From contig NZ_BMML01000003.1 of NCBI RefSeq assembly GCF_014645815.1, positions 1-64,000 on the forward strand: a stretch of DNA of 64,000 nt. The letters are read 5' to 3'. Source of the DNA: Streptomyces fuscichromogenes (GTDB lineage Bacteria > Actinomycetota > Actinomycetes > Streptomycetales > Streptomycetaceae). Numbering within the stretch: the first letter of the stretch is position 1; each line of letters begins with the position of its first letter. Shown here one piece after another: positions 8,730 through 17,628 of the stretch. The notes beneath the pieces were generated by a model. It was not told the DNA's origin and made no database searches. It saw only the letters and a list, made by a program, of their open reading frames with translations. A program made the translations under genes and the position numbers.

Positions 8730-9075
8730 CCGCAGATGCTCGCAGGACGACTGCGCGCCCGCCACTCAATAAGGGCAAGGCCGCTGCCCTCCCTCTCCGG
8801 ACCCGACGAACGGTCAGCTCCGGGGGGGGGCGAGTGCGGTCCTCCGGTGAACCGGACCGCTACTGGCGCGCATCATCAGGTCGTGCGCCATCCCCGGCTG
8901 CAGCGGAAACTGAGTCCCCCGGCCTGCTCCATCTGCCGGCCCCAGCCTCCGGACCCGCGGGCTGCAGGCGTGGCGGCCAGGTGCCGTTTGACGGTGTGGT
9001 GGGCATGACTCACGTCGGGGTGGCGGTGGTGCGTTCGGGGAACGGTGCGCACGTCACAGCGAGGGACCGGGGGCG
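8730..9075. other. intergenic region, divergent promoters
   Basis: 346 bases between the hydrolase (-) and the NB-ARC gene (+). It contains a run of nine G at 8822-8830. No convincing small gene or structured element was found. It should hold promoters in both directions. Confidence 0.4.
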
Positions 9076-11796
9076 ATGACAGTCGAGGAACTCGTGGCGG
9101 CAGTGGTCGCCTTGGCAGTCGTGTCTGCGAAGAGGCTGGGCGCAGGTCTGGCGGATCGTGCGGTGCAGGGTGTTGAGCAGTCGGTGGTCGACCGGTTGGG
9201 GCGGCTGTACCGGTGGATCGCCGGACGGCTGCCGGGCGAGGAGGGCGCGGTCCTGGTCCACGAGGCAGGCCGTTCTCCCGCTGCCCAAGCGCTGCTGAGA
9301 CGGAGGCTGGTACGGGCTCTGAGCGAGGATCCTGCGGGAGTTGAGGAACTGCGGCTGCTGCTGGCGCCCGCGTCGGCCTTTGCCCATGGCGGTTCCGTTC
9401 TCCGCGAATCGCCTGGCGTCCCGCGTCAACTGCCGTCGGCACTGGCGGATTTCACTGGCCGGGGCCAGGAGATCGCACGGTTGGTGGAGGCAGCTGAGCG
9501 TCCGGGTGGGTGCAGGATTTGCCTGGTGCACGGTCCCGGCGGGATCGGCAAGACATCTGTCGTGGTGCAGGCCGCGCACCGGCTGACGGCGTCCTACCCT
9601 GACGGTCAGCTCTTCGTCGACCTGAACGGGGCGGAAGAACGCCCCGCTGTCGTGGCGGAGGTCCTTGGCGACTTCCTGGCGGCGCTGGGAGTGCCGCGCG
9701 GAGGAATCCCCGACGACGAGGCCGGACGGACACGGCAGTTCCGAACGGAGTCGGCCGGCCGGCGTGTCCTGGTCGTCCTGGACAACGCGGCCGACGAACA
9801 GCAGGCAAGCGCGCTGATACCAGGTGGGTCCGCGTGCGCTGTCCTGATCACCAGCCGCCGGCCTCTTGCTACGTTGGCCGTGGACGAGCGGGTCCCGTTG
9901 TCCGGGTTGGACGAGGGCACCGCCTGGGATCTGTTGCGACGGATCGGCGGCGCGGACCGGGTGGACGAGGACCCGGAATCGGGTCGCGACGTGGTCCGTC
10001 TGTGCGGCGGGCTCCCGCTGGCCCTGCGCATCGCGGGAGCGCGGCTGGCCACGTTTCCGGCGCGTACCGTGAGTTCCTTCGCCCGCGACCTCGCCGACGA
10101 CCACCGACGGCTGGACGTGCTGAGCCTGGGCGAGCGCAGCGTTCGCGCGGTCTTCCGCGCCGCTTATCAGCCGCTCCCGGTGTTGCAGCAGCGTGCGTTC
10201 AGACTGCTGTCGGCCCTGGACACTCCCGACCTGCCGGCCTGGGCGCTGTCACCCTTGCTCGACGTGGATGCCGGTGCAGCCGACGCATGCCTGGAAGGAC
10301 TGCTCCTTGCGCATCTCGTTCAGGCTCGGCGCGACAGGACAGCCGGCCAGCGCATCGGGCTGCACGATCTCGCGCGCGGGTATTCCAAGGAGCGGGCGGC
10401 CGGCCATCTGGCCGACGAAGCAGATGAAGCAGACGAGGCAGACGAGGCCGACAGCGCCGTGCGGCGCCTGTTGGGTGCCCTCCTCGGCGCGGCCGACGCA
10501 GCCGACGCTCGGCTACGGCCGGCCGGCGCCCGGCACGGCGGCCGTGACGGGGCGGTCCGTCATGCGCCGCCAGACGACGCGTTGGCCGGCAACGTGCGGG
10601 AGGCCGTCGAGTGGTTCGAAGCCGAGCGGGTCGTGCTGGTGGCAGCTGTCACCCACGCGCACGCGCGTGGGTGGTGGGAGCTGTGCTGGGAGATCACCGA
10701 CGCGATGAGCGTCGCTCTTGAGCATCAGTGGCGCTGGGACATCAGTGTTCGGACCCATGAGCTCGCTCTGGATGCGGCCGACAGCCTGGGAGACGGCCGA
10801 GCCCGTGCCGCTCTGCTGCGCAACCTCGGCGAAGCCTTACGTGACGGCGGCAGCGACCTGGGCAGGGCGGCTGACTGCTTCAGGGAAGCGATCGAGCTCT
10901 TCCAGAACTCGGGCGACGCACACGGCGAGAGCGACGCCCTGGGCAACCTGGGAATCCTGCAGCGACAACAGGGCGTACTGAGGGAAGCCGCGCGAACGCT
11001 CACCGCGGCAGAGATGCTCTTCAGGGGCCTGCCGCTTGAGCGTGGGCTGGCCTGGACCCTGCGGGAAAAAGCGGTGATCGGTCGGCACCAGGCTCACTAC
11101 ACCCGAGCTCTCGCCCAACTCGACGAAGCACAGGGCCTGTTCGCCGCCAACGATGAACCCCGCGGTGTCGGGTGGGTCCTGCGCACCCGAGCCGACACCG
11201 AAAAGGAGAGCGTGCTGGACGGCTGCCCGCTTCCTCGCCGCTGGTACACCGGCCCCTGGCCCGGCCATCGTGTCGTCGGCCGTCCCGAACAGGATCCGCG
11301 ATGGGCCGCAGCCCGCACCCACTACGAGCACGCTGCCCGGCTCCTGTACGCCGTCCGAGACCACCGCGGGCACACCTGGACCACTCTGGGACTCGCCGAC
11401 ATGGCCCTCTACGAGGACGACCACACCGCCGCCGAGCTGATCAGCCGCGCGCTCCGGGAGACCGACGCCTGCGGCGACCACCGAGGCCACAGTAGAGCGC
11501 TGACCGTCCAGGCCCTGTTACGCGCTGAGACAAACCGCCTCAGTGACGCGATCACACTGGCAGAACAAGCCCTCAACGGCCCCCACGACCACGTCGGCGC
11601 CGCTCAGGCCAGCTTCCGGCTGGCTCGCCTCTACGGCGCCGCCGGCCGGCACCAGGACGTGCTCCATACCGTCCGGCAGTCCCGAACCCATCACCACGCT
11701 GCCGGAATGCCTTTCCCCGACCTTCCTGACACCGGACTAGCCGGCGCGCTCACCCGCCCCGTACCCCGAGCCCGTCGCTTCCGCCTGCATCGGTGA
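9076..11796 (+). CDS. STAND NTPase: NB-ARC domain with C-terminal TPR repeats
   Basis: 906 aa. An N-terminal alpha-helical segment of about 100 residues with a hydrophobic start (VAAVVALAVVSAKRLG) is followed by an NB-ARC module: FTGRGQEIARLV, P-loop GPGGIGKTS at residues 153-161, Walker B RRVLVVLDNAAD, the sensor ITSRRP and GGLPLALRIAGARL. An acidic DEADEADEADEAD linker (coding repeat near 10411-10452) precedes tetratricopeptide helices from about residue 540 to 880 (AALLRNLGEALRDGG, ESDALGNLGILQRQQG, RALTVQALLRAETN). There is no SARP/OmpR DNA-binding domain. STAND proteins are ATP-switched signal sensors, and some act in phage defence. The trigger and effector here are unknown; the N-terminal segment is the candidate effector. 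Confidence 0.85.
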   Translation: MTVEELVAAVVALAVVSAKRLGAGLADRAVQGVEQSVVDRLGRLYRWIAGRLPGEEGAVLVHEAGRSPAAQALLRRRLVRALSEDPAGVEELRLLLAPASAFAHGGSVLRESPGVPRQLPSALADFTGRGQEIARLVEAAERPGGCRICLVHGPGGIGKTSVVVQAAHRLTASYPDGQLFVDLNGAEERPAVVAEVLGDFLAALGVPRGGIPDDEAGRTRQFRTESAGRRVLVVLDNAADEQQASALIPGGSACAVLITSRRPLATLAVDERVPLSGLDEGTAWDLLRRIGGADRVDEDPESGRDVVRLCGGLPLALRIAGARLATFPARTVSSFARDLADDHRRLDVLSLGERSVRAVFRAAYQPLPVLQQRAFRLLSALDTPDLPAWALSPLLDVDAGAADACLEGLLLAHLVQARRDRTAGQRIGLHDLARGYSKERAAGHLADEADEADEADEADSAVRRLLGALLGAADAADARLRPAGARHGGRDGAVRHAPPDDALAGNVREAVEWFEAERVVLVAAVTHAHARGWWELCWEITDAMSVALEHQWRWDISVRTHELALDAADSLGDGRARAALLRNLGEALRDGGSDLGRAADCFREAIELFQNSGDAHGESDALGNLGILQRQQGVLREAARTLTAAEMLFRGLPLERGLAWTLREKAVIGRHQAHYTRALAQLDEAQGLFAANDEPRGVGWVLRTRADTEKESVLDGCPLPRRWYTGPWPGHRVVGRPEQDPRWAAARTHYEHAARLLYAVRDHRGHTWTTLGLADMALYEDDHTAAELISRALRETDACGDHRGHSRALTVQALLRAETNRLSDAITLAEQALNGPHDHVGAAQASFRLARLYGAAGRHQDVLHTVRQSRTHHHAAGMPFPDLPDTGLAGALTRPVPRARRFRLHR
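10411..10452 (+). repeat. short coding repeat (Asp-Glu-Ala)
   Basis: Near-identical 9- to 12-base units of the type GACGAGGCA/GATGAAGCA encode an acidic linker in the NB-ARC protein, between the nucleotide-binding and TPR parts. Slippage probably expanded it. Confidence 0.6.
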
Positions 11797-12008
11797 TTCC
11801 TCAGGCCTGACAGATCTGTCGGACGCACCCTGGACCTCGCCTTCGTGCGAGGCGCGAGTGGTTCCCCAGAGCACCTCGTCGGCGTGCTGGTCCGTTTCGC
11901 GTCCCGCCTGGTGGAACCGGACGATGCTGGCGGAACGGGCGCCATAGACTCGCCCCGCCTGTGGCCTGGAGGGCAAGCGGGTGTTGTCATCAGGAAGGGA
12001 CCAGTACG

Positions 12009-12191
12009 TTGAGTGCAACGGTGTGGAGCGACGCCCCGATCTACGAACGGCTCATACGCGAACGTGGCGATGTCGCCGCCGATGCGCGCAAGACGGCAGA
12101 GGCGACCTGGCGAGAGGTCGGCCGGGCCATGGACTTTCGTCTCCCGGGCATCGGCGGCCACATCGCCACACACGACGTCCGGCCTCGTTGA
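12009..12191 (+). CDS. small hypothetical protein, TTG start
   Basis: 60 codons starting at a TTG placed about ten bases after AGGAAGGG, which is what decides the start. The peptide begins SATVWSDAPIYERLIRERGDVAADARKTAEATWREVGRAM, a charged helical pattern, and then runs into a quasi-palindromic DNA segment that encodes the rest. I do not recognise a family. It could be the surviving N-terminus of a longer protein. It lies between the STAND gene and the frameshifted DUF6461-like gene. Confidence 0.4.
   Translation: MSATVWSDAPIYERLIRERGDVAADARKTAEATWREVGRAMDFRLPGIGGHIATHDVRPR
12066..12167. repeat. 102-bp quasi-palindrome with 20-bp arms
   Basis: The arm at 12066-12085 and the reverse complement of 12148-12167 agree at 19 of 20 positions (GGCGATGT[C/G]GCCGCCGATGC). 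Because of the symmetry, both strands can encode a similar peptide (GDVAADAR.T ... IGG.IAT). The left arm and loop lie in the small TTG-initiated gene. It may be a long hairpin in the transcript or a recombination/duplication scar. Confidence 0.6.
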
Positions 12192-12275
12192 CCGTCGCGA
12201 GCCATTGCCACCGCGACGCAGCAGGCCGGGTCGTCCGCCGGTGCGGCCGCGGCGGCAACTGAGGGACGGCATGCG

Positions 12276-12820
12276 GTGGCGGACCGGGACCGGTGCCCCG
12301 TGGCAGTGGTGTGCGACAGCATCCACGGCATGACGGGCACAGGGGTGGGCCGCGGACCGGACTTGTTCCGAGAGGGCGATTTCCCCATCTGCACGCTGAC
12401 CTTCGTGCGGGATCTGCCCCCGGCGGAACTGCTCAAGCGCATGGGGGTGGCCCCGGAGACCCTGGCGCTTCGAGACGCCGCAGACCTGGTGGACGACTTC
12501 GGTGACGACCTGTTCGACGACGAGGAACCCGCCGTCACCAGCGGTATCGACGGCTCGTGGGCGTGGGCACGGAGGCCGTGGTGCTGCACGACAACGAGAA
12601 GCCGATGCGCTGGTTCACGTACGCGGTGGGCGGCGAGATCATCGTCGACTTCCACACGCTCCACCCCCTTGGGCTCGTTCCCGGGCAGGTCGCGCCCCTG
12701 CACGGCGTCCTGGCACTGGTAGAGAGCGCAGGTGAGATCCGGCTGAGGCGACCGGACGACGTCGACGACGAGCGTTGGAGTGGCAGGTTGCTTCCCCTTC
12801 CTGCCCCACCCCTACCCTGA
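12276..12820 (+). pseudogene. DUF6461-like protein, frameshifted
   Basis: From a GTG with GAGGG upstream, the first frame reads FPICTLTFVRDLPPAELLKRMG...LVDDFGDDLF...SGIDGSWAW to about 12560, then degenerates. A second frame starting at the same point continues with GVGTEAVVLHDNEKPMRWFTYAVGGEIIVDFHTLHPLGLVPGQ to a stop at 12820. The two halves match the order seen in DUF6461-type Streptomyces proteins (an R-x-L-x-P-A-E-L-L-x-R-G motif, then GxWALxVE..., then a second half with a calcium-like acidic strand). A one-base indel near 12558 would restore it. It is either a genuine pseudogene or a sequencing indel; I cannot tell which. Confidence 0.5.
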
Positions 12821-12890
12821 CGGATTGCTCCCGGGCGAGTGATGCCCCACCCTCCGGGTCCCTCTCCAAGCCGAGGTCTGGTGTCCTGCC

Positions 12891-13721
12891 TCAGACCTGC
12901 TGGCCGCCGGCCCCCGCGCGGGCGTGCCGGCGTCCTTCGCGTGTTCCGATCATCGGCCGCTGGTCAGGGGAGGTGATGATGCCGCCCGCCCCGTGGAAGA
13001 CCAGGTTGTTGGCGCTGATGCCGGGACGGTCGAGGAGCTGGGCGAGCGAGGCGCTGATGAGTTCGCTGACGTCGTCGCAGTCGAGGAGCGTCTCGGAGAG
13101 CGCGCCGTGGGCCAGCCAGAGGGGCAGCAACTCCTTGCGGGTGTCGAGATCGAAGTCGCGGTTGAAGTCGGTGCCCGCGGTGTCTCCCACTTCCACACGG
13201 GTGAAGCGGTGTCGGGGGTGCTCCAGGCGCAGACTCAGCAGTGCCTGGTCGAGAGCGGCCTTGCTCGCGCTGTACGCGCCGACACCGTGGTAGGGACGCC
13301 CCACGCTTCGTGACGAGACGAAGGCCGTGAGACTGCCCGGGGAGAGCTCGGGCAACAGGTGGGAGGTGACGAGGAGAGGCCCCACCACGTTGGTGGCGAA
13401 CAACCGCTGCCACACCGGCGCGGTGGTCTTCGTGATCGGTGTGATGGGGGAGACGGCGGCGCAGTGCACCACCAGATCGATCCCACCCAGCCCGGCCAGG
13501 GCCTCCTCGGCGATGCGCGCGCAGTCGTCGGGGTCGGCGAGATCCGCCGGTACGGCCAGACCGTCCACCTGGTTCGCCACCGACTCCAGCAGGTCCCTGC
13601 GTCGCGCCGCGACAGCGACGCGTGCGCCGCCGCCGGCAGCGGTGAGGGCGATGGAACGCCCGATCCCGGAGGACGCTCCGACGACGAGCACTCGTCGGCC
13701 GGTGAAGTCCGTCTGCGGCAT
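12891..13721 (-). CDS. SDR family NAD(P)-dependent oxidoreductase
   Basis: 276 aa from an ATG preceded by AGGGAG on the coding strand. It is a Rossmann-fold short-chain dehydrogenase with the cofactor motif VVGASSGIGRS at residues 11-21, the basic AARRRD after strand 2 (suggesting NADPH), and HCAAVSP, equivalent to NNAG. Catalytic residues are S in FVSSRSVG, then Y and K in GAYSASKAALD. It ends in a basic tail (REGRRHARAGAGGQQV) longer than usual. It is monocistronic with an AT-richer promoter at about 13780-13810. The substrate is unknown. Confidence 0.87.
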   Translation of the reverse strand: MPQTDFTGRRVLVVGASSGIGRSIALTAAGGGARVAVAARRRDLLESVANQVDGLAVPADLADPDDCARIAEEALAGLGGIDLVVHCAAVSPITPITKTTAPVWQRLFATNVVGPLLVTSHLLPELSPGSLTAFVSSRSVGRPYHGVGAYSASKAALDQALLSLRLEHPRHRFTRVEVGDTAGTDFNRDFDLDTRKELLPLWLAHGALSETLLDCDDVSELISASLAQLLDRPGISANNLVFHGAGGIITSPDQRPMIGTREGRRHARAGAGGQQV

Positions 13722-13911
13722 GGAATCTCCCTGGGCAGGCACGTAGGGGTGGGCGTCGCCGAGTCTCGGAGCCTCCGAAAGTGTAATGCGGTATTGCGAA
13801 TATGAGAATGCTCTTCTCGTACGCCGTGTGTCCCGCTCCCACCCGCCGGGGCGGACGAGGCGGACGGCGGCCCCGACGGTACGGGTGCCCTTCTTCAGGT
13901 CGTCACTCGCG

Positions 13912-14238
13912 TCATGGCTGTGCACTCCGGCGGTGCATGGGTGGCCGGTCGAGTATCTCGACGTACATGATCCGGCCGTCCACGACGTCCAGGATCAGCA
14001 TGCCTTTGGAGGGTGAGAGTGGCACACACCGGTGGCCCGGGCCGTACGGCTGCCCTCGCGGATGATCTGCCGTCAGGATGCTCTGGCAGAAGTCGTCGCC
14101 GCAGTCGCACTCGTCGACCAGGCGCAGATCCCACGCGCAGACAGCCAGATCGCGTTCTCCTTCCTCCTCCAGGAGGGCGGTCAACTCGGCGATGAGATCC
14201 GGGAAGACGTCGCGAATGAGGGGGTGCTCCTGCTCCAT
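13912..14238 (-). CDS. small Cys-containing hypothetical protein
   Basis: 108 aa from the ATG at 14238. The Shine-Dalgarno match is poor, so the start is uncertain. An acidic N-terminal helix (FPDLIAELTALLEEEGERDLAVCAWDLRLV) is followed by DECDCGDDFCQSI and GHRCVPLSPSKGMLILDVVDGRIMYVEILDRPP. The C-x-C...C cluster could bind a metal. It resembles short uncharacterised proteins common in Streptomyces; I assign no function. It lies between the SDR and PBP4 genes on the same strand. Confidence 0.55.
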   Translation of the reverse strand: MEQEHPLIRDVFPDLIAELTALLEEEGERDLAVCAWDLRLVDECDCGDDFCQSILTADHPRGQPYGPGHRCVPLSPSKGMLILDVVDGRIMYVEILDRPPMHRRSAQP

Positions 14239-14498
14239 GGGCGGAGGGTAGCCGAGTCGGCTGACTGGACGCGATGACGTTTCCGACGCTGCGGGGCGGC
14301 GGGTGTGCCGCCGGTGTCCGGGTCCAGGACCTGCCGCTGCCCCAACCGGTGCGGGATCGTGGTCGCGTCGGCAGCCGGGTGATCGACGCGTCACCGGCGG
14401 GCAGAACGAACCGGCTTCCGTGGAACCGGCGGTGAAGAAGCGGGCACGGGCTCCGGGAGGCCGCTGCCCGCCCGGAGCCCGTCGAGCCCGGTAGTGGC

Positions 14499-15833
14499 CT
14501 ATGCCCAGCAGCCGTTGACCGTGGCCGCCAGTCCGTCGAGGGCGTCCTTGGTGGCGGCCGGGTCGGCGGTGGAGTTGTTCTCGATGAAGGAGAAGATCTT
14601 CCAGCGTCCGTCCTCGGCCCTGGTCAGCCCGCTCAGGGCGATCGCGCCGGTGAGGGTGCCGGTCTTCGCCTGGACCTTGCCGACTGCGCACTGCGAGTCC
14701 GCGGTGTCGAACCGGCCCCATTCTGGACCCAGGGTGGAACCTGCCTCGCCGGCCACGGGCAGGCCGTCGATGATGGCGGAGAGGGTCTGGGCGTTGCCGG
14801 GGCTGTCGGCCACGTCGAGGATGTCGGCGATGGTCCGGGCCGGGATGCGGTTGGCGCGGGACAGCCCGCTGCCGTCGTGGATCTCGTAGTTGTCCAGCGA
14901 GACGCCGTACCGGCCGAGCACCTCGCGGACGACCGCCGCGCCGTCCTCGAAGGTCGGCTGGTGGCCGGCGCCGATCGCGGTCATCCGGAGCAGTGTCTCG
15001 GCGATATCGTTGTCACTCACCTTCAGCATGTGCTTCACGATGGTGGACAGCGTGTCGGACCGGTGCTCGGCCACCGGCACGTCACCCGTCCCGGCGGTTC
15101 CGTGGGCGACGGCACCGGTGACGGTGACGCCCTGCTGGGCGAGCAGCTTGGCGAAGGTCTGGCCCGCGTCCAGAGACGTGTCCGTGACCTGGTCGCCGTC
15201 GACCACCAACGCCCGCACCGGCGTGACGGAGTCGGGGTAGTAGCCGTCGTTCCAGCCGGTGGCGAGCGTGGGCTCGGGGAAGAGGCTGTCGTCCACCCGG
15301 ACCTTGACGGAGGTGAGCCCGGCGCTCTTGAGTCCCGCGACGGCGGTCTTCGCCATGGTGGTGAGGTCGGCGCTGGTCAGGGTGCGGTCGCCCCCGCCGA
15401 CGAGGGTCAGCGTGCCGTTGCCGTAGACGGCCTTGGTGGTGAACCGGTGGTCGGGGCCGAGCACCGTCAACGCGGCGGTGGCGGTGCCGAGTTTGGTGTT
15501 GGACGCGGGCATCAGCGCGGTGGTCGCGTCGTGGCCCCAGACGACGTTGCGGGACGTGGCGTCGATGACGACGCCGCTGAGCGTGCTGCCGAGGCGGGTG
15601 TCCTGGACACGCGTGTCGAGGTTGTCCGCGATCGTCTGCTCGGCGGGGTCGAGTGCGGTGGCCGCGGTCCTGGAGGCGGTGTTGCCGGCGGCGAAGGCGG
15701 TCGTGCCGAACAGGATCGTTCCGGCGACGGGGGCGGTCACCGCGACGACGGCGACTCGGCGGAATGCGGGGCTGAGCGTTCTCGCCTTGCGGTGACGACC
15801 GGTGGAGTGGACGGGGGATGGGGGGTTGGACAT
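14499..15833 (-). CDS. dacB: D-alanyl-D-alanine carboxypeptidase/endopeptidase, PBP4 (peptidase S13) type
   Basis: 444 aa. The N-terminus is a cleavable export signal: a basic segment, then VAVVAVTAPVAGTILFGTTAFA. Serine-penicillin-recognising motifs are S111-x-x-K114 in PASNTKLG, S-x-N in VSDNDIAE, and K390-T-G in AKTGTLTG. The large domain inserted between the first two motifs is typical of the S13 family (PBP4/DacB). It cleaves the terminal D-Ala or 4-3 cross-links of peptidoglycan outside the membrane. It is monocistronic, with a perfect 14-bp palindrome 46 bases upstream of the start. Confidence 0.9.
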   Translation of the reverse strand: MSNPPSPVHSTGRHRKARTLSPAFRRVAVVAVTAPVAGTILFGTTAFAAGNTASRTAATALDPAEQTIADNLDTRVQDTRLGSTLSGVVIDATSRNVVWGHDATTALMPASNTKLGTATAALTVLGPDHRFTTKAVYGNGTLTLVGGGDRTLTSADLTTMAKTAVAGLKSAGLTSVKVRVDDSLFPEPTLATGWNDGYYPDSVTPVRALVVDGDQVTDTSLDAGQTFAKLLAQQGVTVTGAVAHGTAGTGDVPVAEHRSDTLSTIVKHMLKVSDNDIAETLLRMTAIGAGHQPTFEDGAAVVREVLGRYGVSLDNYEIHDGSGLSRANRIPARTIADILDVADSPGNAQTLSAIIDGLPVAGEAGSTLGPEWGRFDTADSQCAVGKVQAKTGTLTGAIALSGLTRAEDGRWKIFSFIENNSTADPAATKDALDGLAATVNGCWA

Positions 15834-16133
15834 GCAGGCCTCTATGAAGTGCTCGTGGGAGAACGGGAGTTGTGAGAGAGAACCCGGGTTCTTGAGAGTG
15901 AAAGTTACAGGCGTGATCCCGTTTCCGAGGTGCTTCCTGTGAAGACGGCGCGTCCCGGCTCGGCACCACCGCAGCTCCCGGGATCTGATCCGGGCGGCCG
16001 AGAGCACCAGGGCCGCGTGAACCGGCAGAGCGGGACGACCACGGGGCATCGCGCACGCGGGGTGAGCCGTCGCACTGCCAACCGGCCTTTGAGGACCCGC
16101 GCGCTCATGAGTTCTACGGCCCCGGTCTCCGCC
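15834..16133. other. intergenic region between two minus-strand genes
   Basis: 300 bases upstream of the PBP4 gene and downstream of the acyl-CoA dehydrogenase gene. Apart from the palindrome at 15879-15892 I see no gene. The short open stretches here look non-coding. Confidence 0.4.
15879..15892. promoter_or_regulatory. palindromic operator candidate upstream of the PBP4 gene
   Basis: AGAACCCGGGTTCT is a perfect 14-bp palindrome, 46 bases upstream of the PBP4 start. This is the expected place for an operator or the promoter region. The cognate regulator is unknown. Confidence 0.4.
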
Positions 16134-17300
16134 TCATGCGTCCAGCCCGCCGCGCTTGACCAACTGGGCGGCGATGACGTTCCGTTGGATCTCGTTGGTG
16201 CCCTCTCCGACGATCATCAGCGGGGCGTCGCGGAAGTAGCGTTCGACGTCGAACTCCGTGGAGTAGCCGTAACCCCCGTGAATACGGACGGCGTTGAGAG
16301 CGATCTGCATCGCCGTCTCGGAGGCGAAGAGCTTCGCCATGCCTGCCTCCATGTCCACCCGGCGCCCGGCCTCCGCCTCCCTGGCCGCGTACAGGGTCAG
16401 TTGCCGGGCGGCGGTCAGCGAGGTGGCCATGTCGGCGAGGTAGTGGCCGATGGCCTGGTGCTGCCAGATCGGCTTGCCGAACGACTCCCGCTCCTGGGCG
16501 TAGGCGAGCGAGTCCTCCAGCGCGGCCCGGCCGACACCGAGGGCGCGCGCGGCTACCTGGAGGCGGCCGGTCTCCAGGCCCTTCATCATCTGCGCGAACC
16601 CCTTGCCCTCCACCCCGCCGAGGACGGCGTCGGCCGGCGCCCGGTAGCCGTCGAAGCTCAGCTCACAGCTCTCGACGCCCTTGTAGCCGAGCTTCGGCAG
16701 GTCACGGGAGACCGTCAGGCCGGGCCCGTGCTCGACGAGCAGGATCGAGATGCCCCGGTGGGCGGGCGTGGCGTCCGGGTCCGTCTTGCACAGGAGGGCG
16801 ATCAGGGCGGAGCGCCGGGAGTTCGTGATCCACGTCTTCGCCCCGTCGACCACATAGCCCTCGGCGTCGCGGCGGGCGACGGTGCGCATGGCCTGGAGGT
16901 CCGAGCCGCCGCCCGGCTCGGTGAGGGCCATGGTCGCCCGGATCTCACCGGTGGCCAGCTTCGGCAGGTGGCGACGCCGCTGTTCCTCGGTGCCGAACCG
17001 CGCCAGCAGCTTGGCCACGACCGTGTGGCCGCCCATGGCCCCGGCCAGACTCATCCAGCCACGGGCCAGTTCCTCGGTGACCAGCACGTAGCAGGGGACG
17101 GAGACCGGGGTGCCGCCGTACTCCTCGGGCACCGCCAGCCCGAAGATGCCGAGCCGCTTCATCTGCTCGACCAGCGTCTCGGGGTAGGTGTCGGAGTGTT
17201 CCAACTCCCGTACCACAGGCCTTACTTCCTTGTCGACGAAGGCGCGAACGGTACGGACTACGGACTGCTCGTCATCGGACAGGATGTCGAAAGTGCTCAT
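16134..17300 (-). CDS. acyl-CoA dehydrogenase
   Basis: 388 aa, the standard length. Domains run in order: N-terminal helices (FDILSDDEQSVVRTVRAFVDKEV), the central beta-domain with MALTEPGGGSDLQAM and YVVDGAKTWITNS (FAD and substrate contacts), and the C-terminal helical domain with RLQVAARALGVGRAALED and the PIWQHQAIGHYLADM segment. The catalytic base region RDAPLMIVGEGTNEIQRNVIA contains the Glu of the short/medium-chain class. It oxidises acyl-CoA to the 2-enoyl thioester using FAD and passes electrons to ETF. No other beta-oxidation genes are adjacent. A hairpin-like inverted repeat lies about 70 bases upstream. Confidence 0.9.
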   Translation of the reverse strand: MSTFDILSDDEQSVVRTVRAFVDKEVRPVVRELEHSDTYPETLVEQMKRLGIFGLAVPEEYGGTPVSVPCYVLVTEELARGWMSLAGAMGGHTVVAKLLARFGTEEQRRRHLPKLATGEIRATMALTEPGGGSDLQAMRTVARRDAEGYVVDGAKTWITNSRRSALIALLCKTDPDATPAHRGISILLVEHGPGLTVSRDLPKLGYKGVESCELSFDGYRAPADAVLGGVEGKGFAQMMKGLETGRLQVAARALGVGRAALEDSLAYAQERESFGKPIWQHQAIGHYLADMATSLTAARQLTLYAAREAEAGRRVDMEAGMAKLFASETAMQIALNAVRIHGGYGYSTEFDVERYFRDAPLMIVGEGTNEIQRNVIAAQLVKRGGLDA

Positions 17301-17628
17301 GTTGGGCGTACTCCCGGAAGACGACGGGGGTCACCATCATGAGGAATCACGGACATGTAGGTGGACTGGAAATTCGTCATGTCCCCATGAATTTCCGGGA
17401 CGGCGCCGGCAGGGGGCCGGGACCGTGGACGTCACAGTCGGCGGTGACCCGGAAGTGCCCGGGTGACACGCCGGGTGTGGCTGTCACTCGGGCGGGCGAT
17501 CTCCGCCATGAACTGCCGGTACGGAAGCGCGAGATGACTCCGCCGAACTGATCGCGCGGCTCCTCCGGACCGGGGCCGAGTTCCGCGCCGGGCACGGGCC
17601 CGGCGGGTGCGCGACGCACGGCAGCGGA
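17301..17628. other. intergenic region with operator-like repeat
   Basis: 328 bases between the acyl-CoA dehydrogenase start (17300) and the end of the FMN reductase gene, both on the minus strand. It contains the inverted repeat at 17368-17396; otherwise no gene is supported. Confidence 0.4.
17368..17396. promoter_or_regulatory. inverted repeat upstream of acyl-CoA dehydrogenase
   Basis: GGAAATTC (17368-17375) and GAATTTCC (17389-17396) are perfect inverted repeats. The inner CATG...CATG extends the symmetry to 11 pairs with a small bulge. The segment is unusually AT-rich for this genome and sits 68 bases upstream of the acyl-CoA dehydrogenase start, so an operator for a fatty-acid (TetR-type) repressor is plausible. 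Confidence 0.45.

Noticed and set aside
8834..9075. Small plus-strand frame before the NB-ARC gene
   Set aside because: Its composition is not protein-like, it lacks a ribosome site, and it is probably upstream control DNA.
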